Shown: positions 6,321 to 7,342 of the stretch, piece by piece | Layout of the letters: each line of letters starts with the position of its first letter | Position numbering within the stretch: the stretch's first letter is position 1 | Assembly (NCBI GenBank): GCA_003446655.1 | Contig: DMCZ01000014.1 | Location: forward strand, 4,260-11,601 | DNA: 7,342 nucleotides | DNA from: Thauera sp. | GTDB lineage: Bacteria > Pseudomonadota > Gammaproteobacteria > Burkholderiales > Rhodocyclaceae | Direction of reading: 5' to 3' | Made by a program: the position numbers and the translations under genes | The notes under the pieces: generated by a model | Databases searched by the model: none | Told to the model about the DNA's origin: nothing | What the model saw: the letters and a program-made list of their open reading frames with translations, nothing else

Positions 6321-7342
6321 ATGGCCCGTCCATCCGCCCCAGCTGCAGCGGCGACTTCCGTCCCCGGCACGCGCCGCGTGATCCCGATCGCAGCGGTCGG
6401 TGGCGACCCGGCACAGCCGCGGCGTACGCAACGCCTGCGCACCGCGATGCAGGTCGGCTTCTTCGTGCTCTTCATCCTGGCGCCGGTCTTCGACCTCTTC
6501 CGCTACGACCTCAACGCCGACCACGCCTGGCTGCTCGGCATGGAGTGGCGGCTCGGCCTCGACCCCTTCCTCGCCGGCGAGGCGAGCGCGCTGGAGGCTG
6601 CGGGCAACATCCTCCTCAATCTGTTCGTGCCCCTGCTCGCGCTGGCCGCGCTCGTGATCGGCGTGGCCTGGCGCTGGGGGCGGCTCTATTGCGGCTGGCT
6701 GTGTCCGCACTTTTCCGTGGTGGAAACGATCAACCGCCTGATGGCGCGCGCTTCGGGGAAGCCGACGGTGTGGGAGCACCACCGCCTGCCCGCCTGGAAG
6801 CCCGACGGCACCCCTGCCAAGGTGGATGCGCGCTGGTGGGGCATCGTCGTCCCGGCCGCGGTGGCCTTCGCCTTCCTGTGGGCGGTGGTGCTGCTGACCT
6901 ACCTGCTGCCGCCGGCCGAGGTCTATGGCAACCTCCTGCGCGGTGAACTCACCCGCAACCAGTTCATCTTCATCACCGCCGCCACCGTGGTGCTAAGCCT
7001 CGAGTTCCTGTTCGCGCGCCACCTGTTCTGCCGCTTCGTGTGCGCGGTCGGCCTGTTCCAGAGCCTGGCGTGGATGGGCAACAAGGATGCGATGGTAGTC
7101 GGCTTCAAGCGCGAGCGTGCCACCGACTGCGCCACCTGCCTGCCCGACCGCCAGTCCGCCTGCGATGCGGTGTGCCCGATGCGGCTGCGCCCGCGCAACA
7201 TCAAGCGCCACATGTTCACCTGCACCCAATGCCGCCAATGCGTCGACGCCTGCGCGCAGACCCAGGCCGGCAACCCCGACGGCCCGCTGCTCACCTGGGT
7301 CGCCGACGAGGCCGCACGCCAGAACGAGGCGGGCTTCCGCGC
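6321..7342 (+). CDS. CcoG/RdxA-like polyferredoxin membrane protein, C-terminus cut by window edge
   Basis: Membrane Fe-S protein of the CcoG/NapH/NosR group; 340 residues are visible and the frame is open to the edge. A basic cytoplasmic N-terminus is followed by membrane segments near 43-59, 97-117, 172-196 and 213-233. Membrane-linked cysteine motifs are YCGWLCP (Cys124, Cys128) and FCRFVC (Cys237, Cys241), the latter followed by GLFQS and DAMVV as in CcoG. Two 4Fe-4S sites follow: Cys270, 273, 281, 285, then Cys301, 304, 307, 311. The first has C-x2-C-x7-C-x3-CP spacing instead of the usual x2-x2-x3. The second ends in CA, not CP. CcoG itself is a copper reductase in cbb3 oxidase assembly. 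Here the gene follows norEFQ, so a redox or metal-handling role for NOR is inferred. ATG 6321 is chosen as the first start after the upstream gene; AGGCGG at 6305-6310 is a distant ribosome site. A C-terminal FixG-type domain would lie outside the window. Confidence 0.85.
   Translation, partial: MARPSAPAAAATSVPGTRRVIPIAAVGGDPAQPRRTQRLRTAMQVGFFVLFILAPVFDLFRYDLNADHAWLLGMEWRLGLDPFLAGEASALEAAGNILLNLFVPLLALAALVIGVAWRWGRLYCGWLCPHFSVVETINRLMARASGKPTVWEHHRLPAWKPDGTPAKVDARWWGIVVPAAVAFAFLWAVVLLTYLLPPAEVYGNLLRGELTRNQFIFITAATVVLSLEFLFARHLFCRFVCAVGLFQSLAWMGNKDAMVVGFKRERATDCATCLPDRQSACDAVCPMRLRPRNIKRHMFTCTQCRQCVDACAQTQAGNPDGPLLTWVADEAARQNEAGFR

Noticed and set aside
1..7342. CRISPR arrays, tRNA/rRNA genes, insertion sequences
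   Set aside because: No spaced direct repeats, RNA gene signatures, transposase motifs or terminal inverted repeats were seen.

Overview
The window looks like chromosomal DNA of a GC-rich denitrifying proteobacterium. The gene set, protein character and signals fit a betaproteobacterium of the Rhodocyclales type (Thauera/Azoarcus/Aromatoleum). The taxon is inferred from style and gene content, not from an alignment. The core is a nitric oxide reductase (cNOR) locus, read entirely on the + strand.

Layout. At the left edge a periplasmic N-acetylmuramoyl-L-alanine amidase (1-751, minus strand, C-terminus outside the window) points away from the nor genes. A 218-bp divergent intergenic region carries a near-perfect FNR/DNR-type box (826-839), with a -10 element and start site at class II spacing. 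norC (970-1395) and norB (1427-2806) follow and end at a strong intrinsic terminator (2860-2885). Next comes a gene outside the NO pathway, an erythrose-4-phosphate dehydrogenase (epd, 3051-4133), with its own candidate -10 element. A second, weaker FNR-type box overlaps the epd stop codon (4130-4143). It starts a compact run: norE (4179-4787), norF (4798-5079), norQ (5076-5876), an unassigned DUF4870-like membrane protein (5899-6306), and a CcoG-like membrane Fe-S protein (6321 to the right edge, incomplete).

How it works together. NorC and NorB form the membrane NO reductase (2 NO + 2 e- + 2 H+ -> N2O + H2O). All heme and FeB ligands are visible in NorB, as are the heme c ligands in NorC. 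NorE and NorF are small membrane accessory proteins, and NorQ is a MoxR-type AAA+ ATPase of the activation machinery. NorQ's usual partner NorD is not in the window and may lie further right. The two FNR-type boxes have identical geometry relative to their -10 elements, so norCB and norEFQ are probably co-induced by low oxygen/NO as two transcripts, with epd expressed separately between them.

The most unusual points are: (1) the second box places the predicted transcription start at the norE start codon, suggesting a leaderless mRNA; (2) a CcoG-like Fe-S protein with non-standard cysteine spacing and a DUF4870-like protein sit directly behind norEFQ, suggesting a maturation or redox module for NOR; (3) a vitamin B6 pathway gene splits the nor locus.
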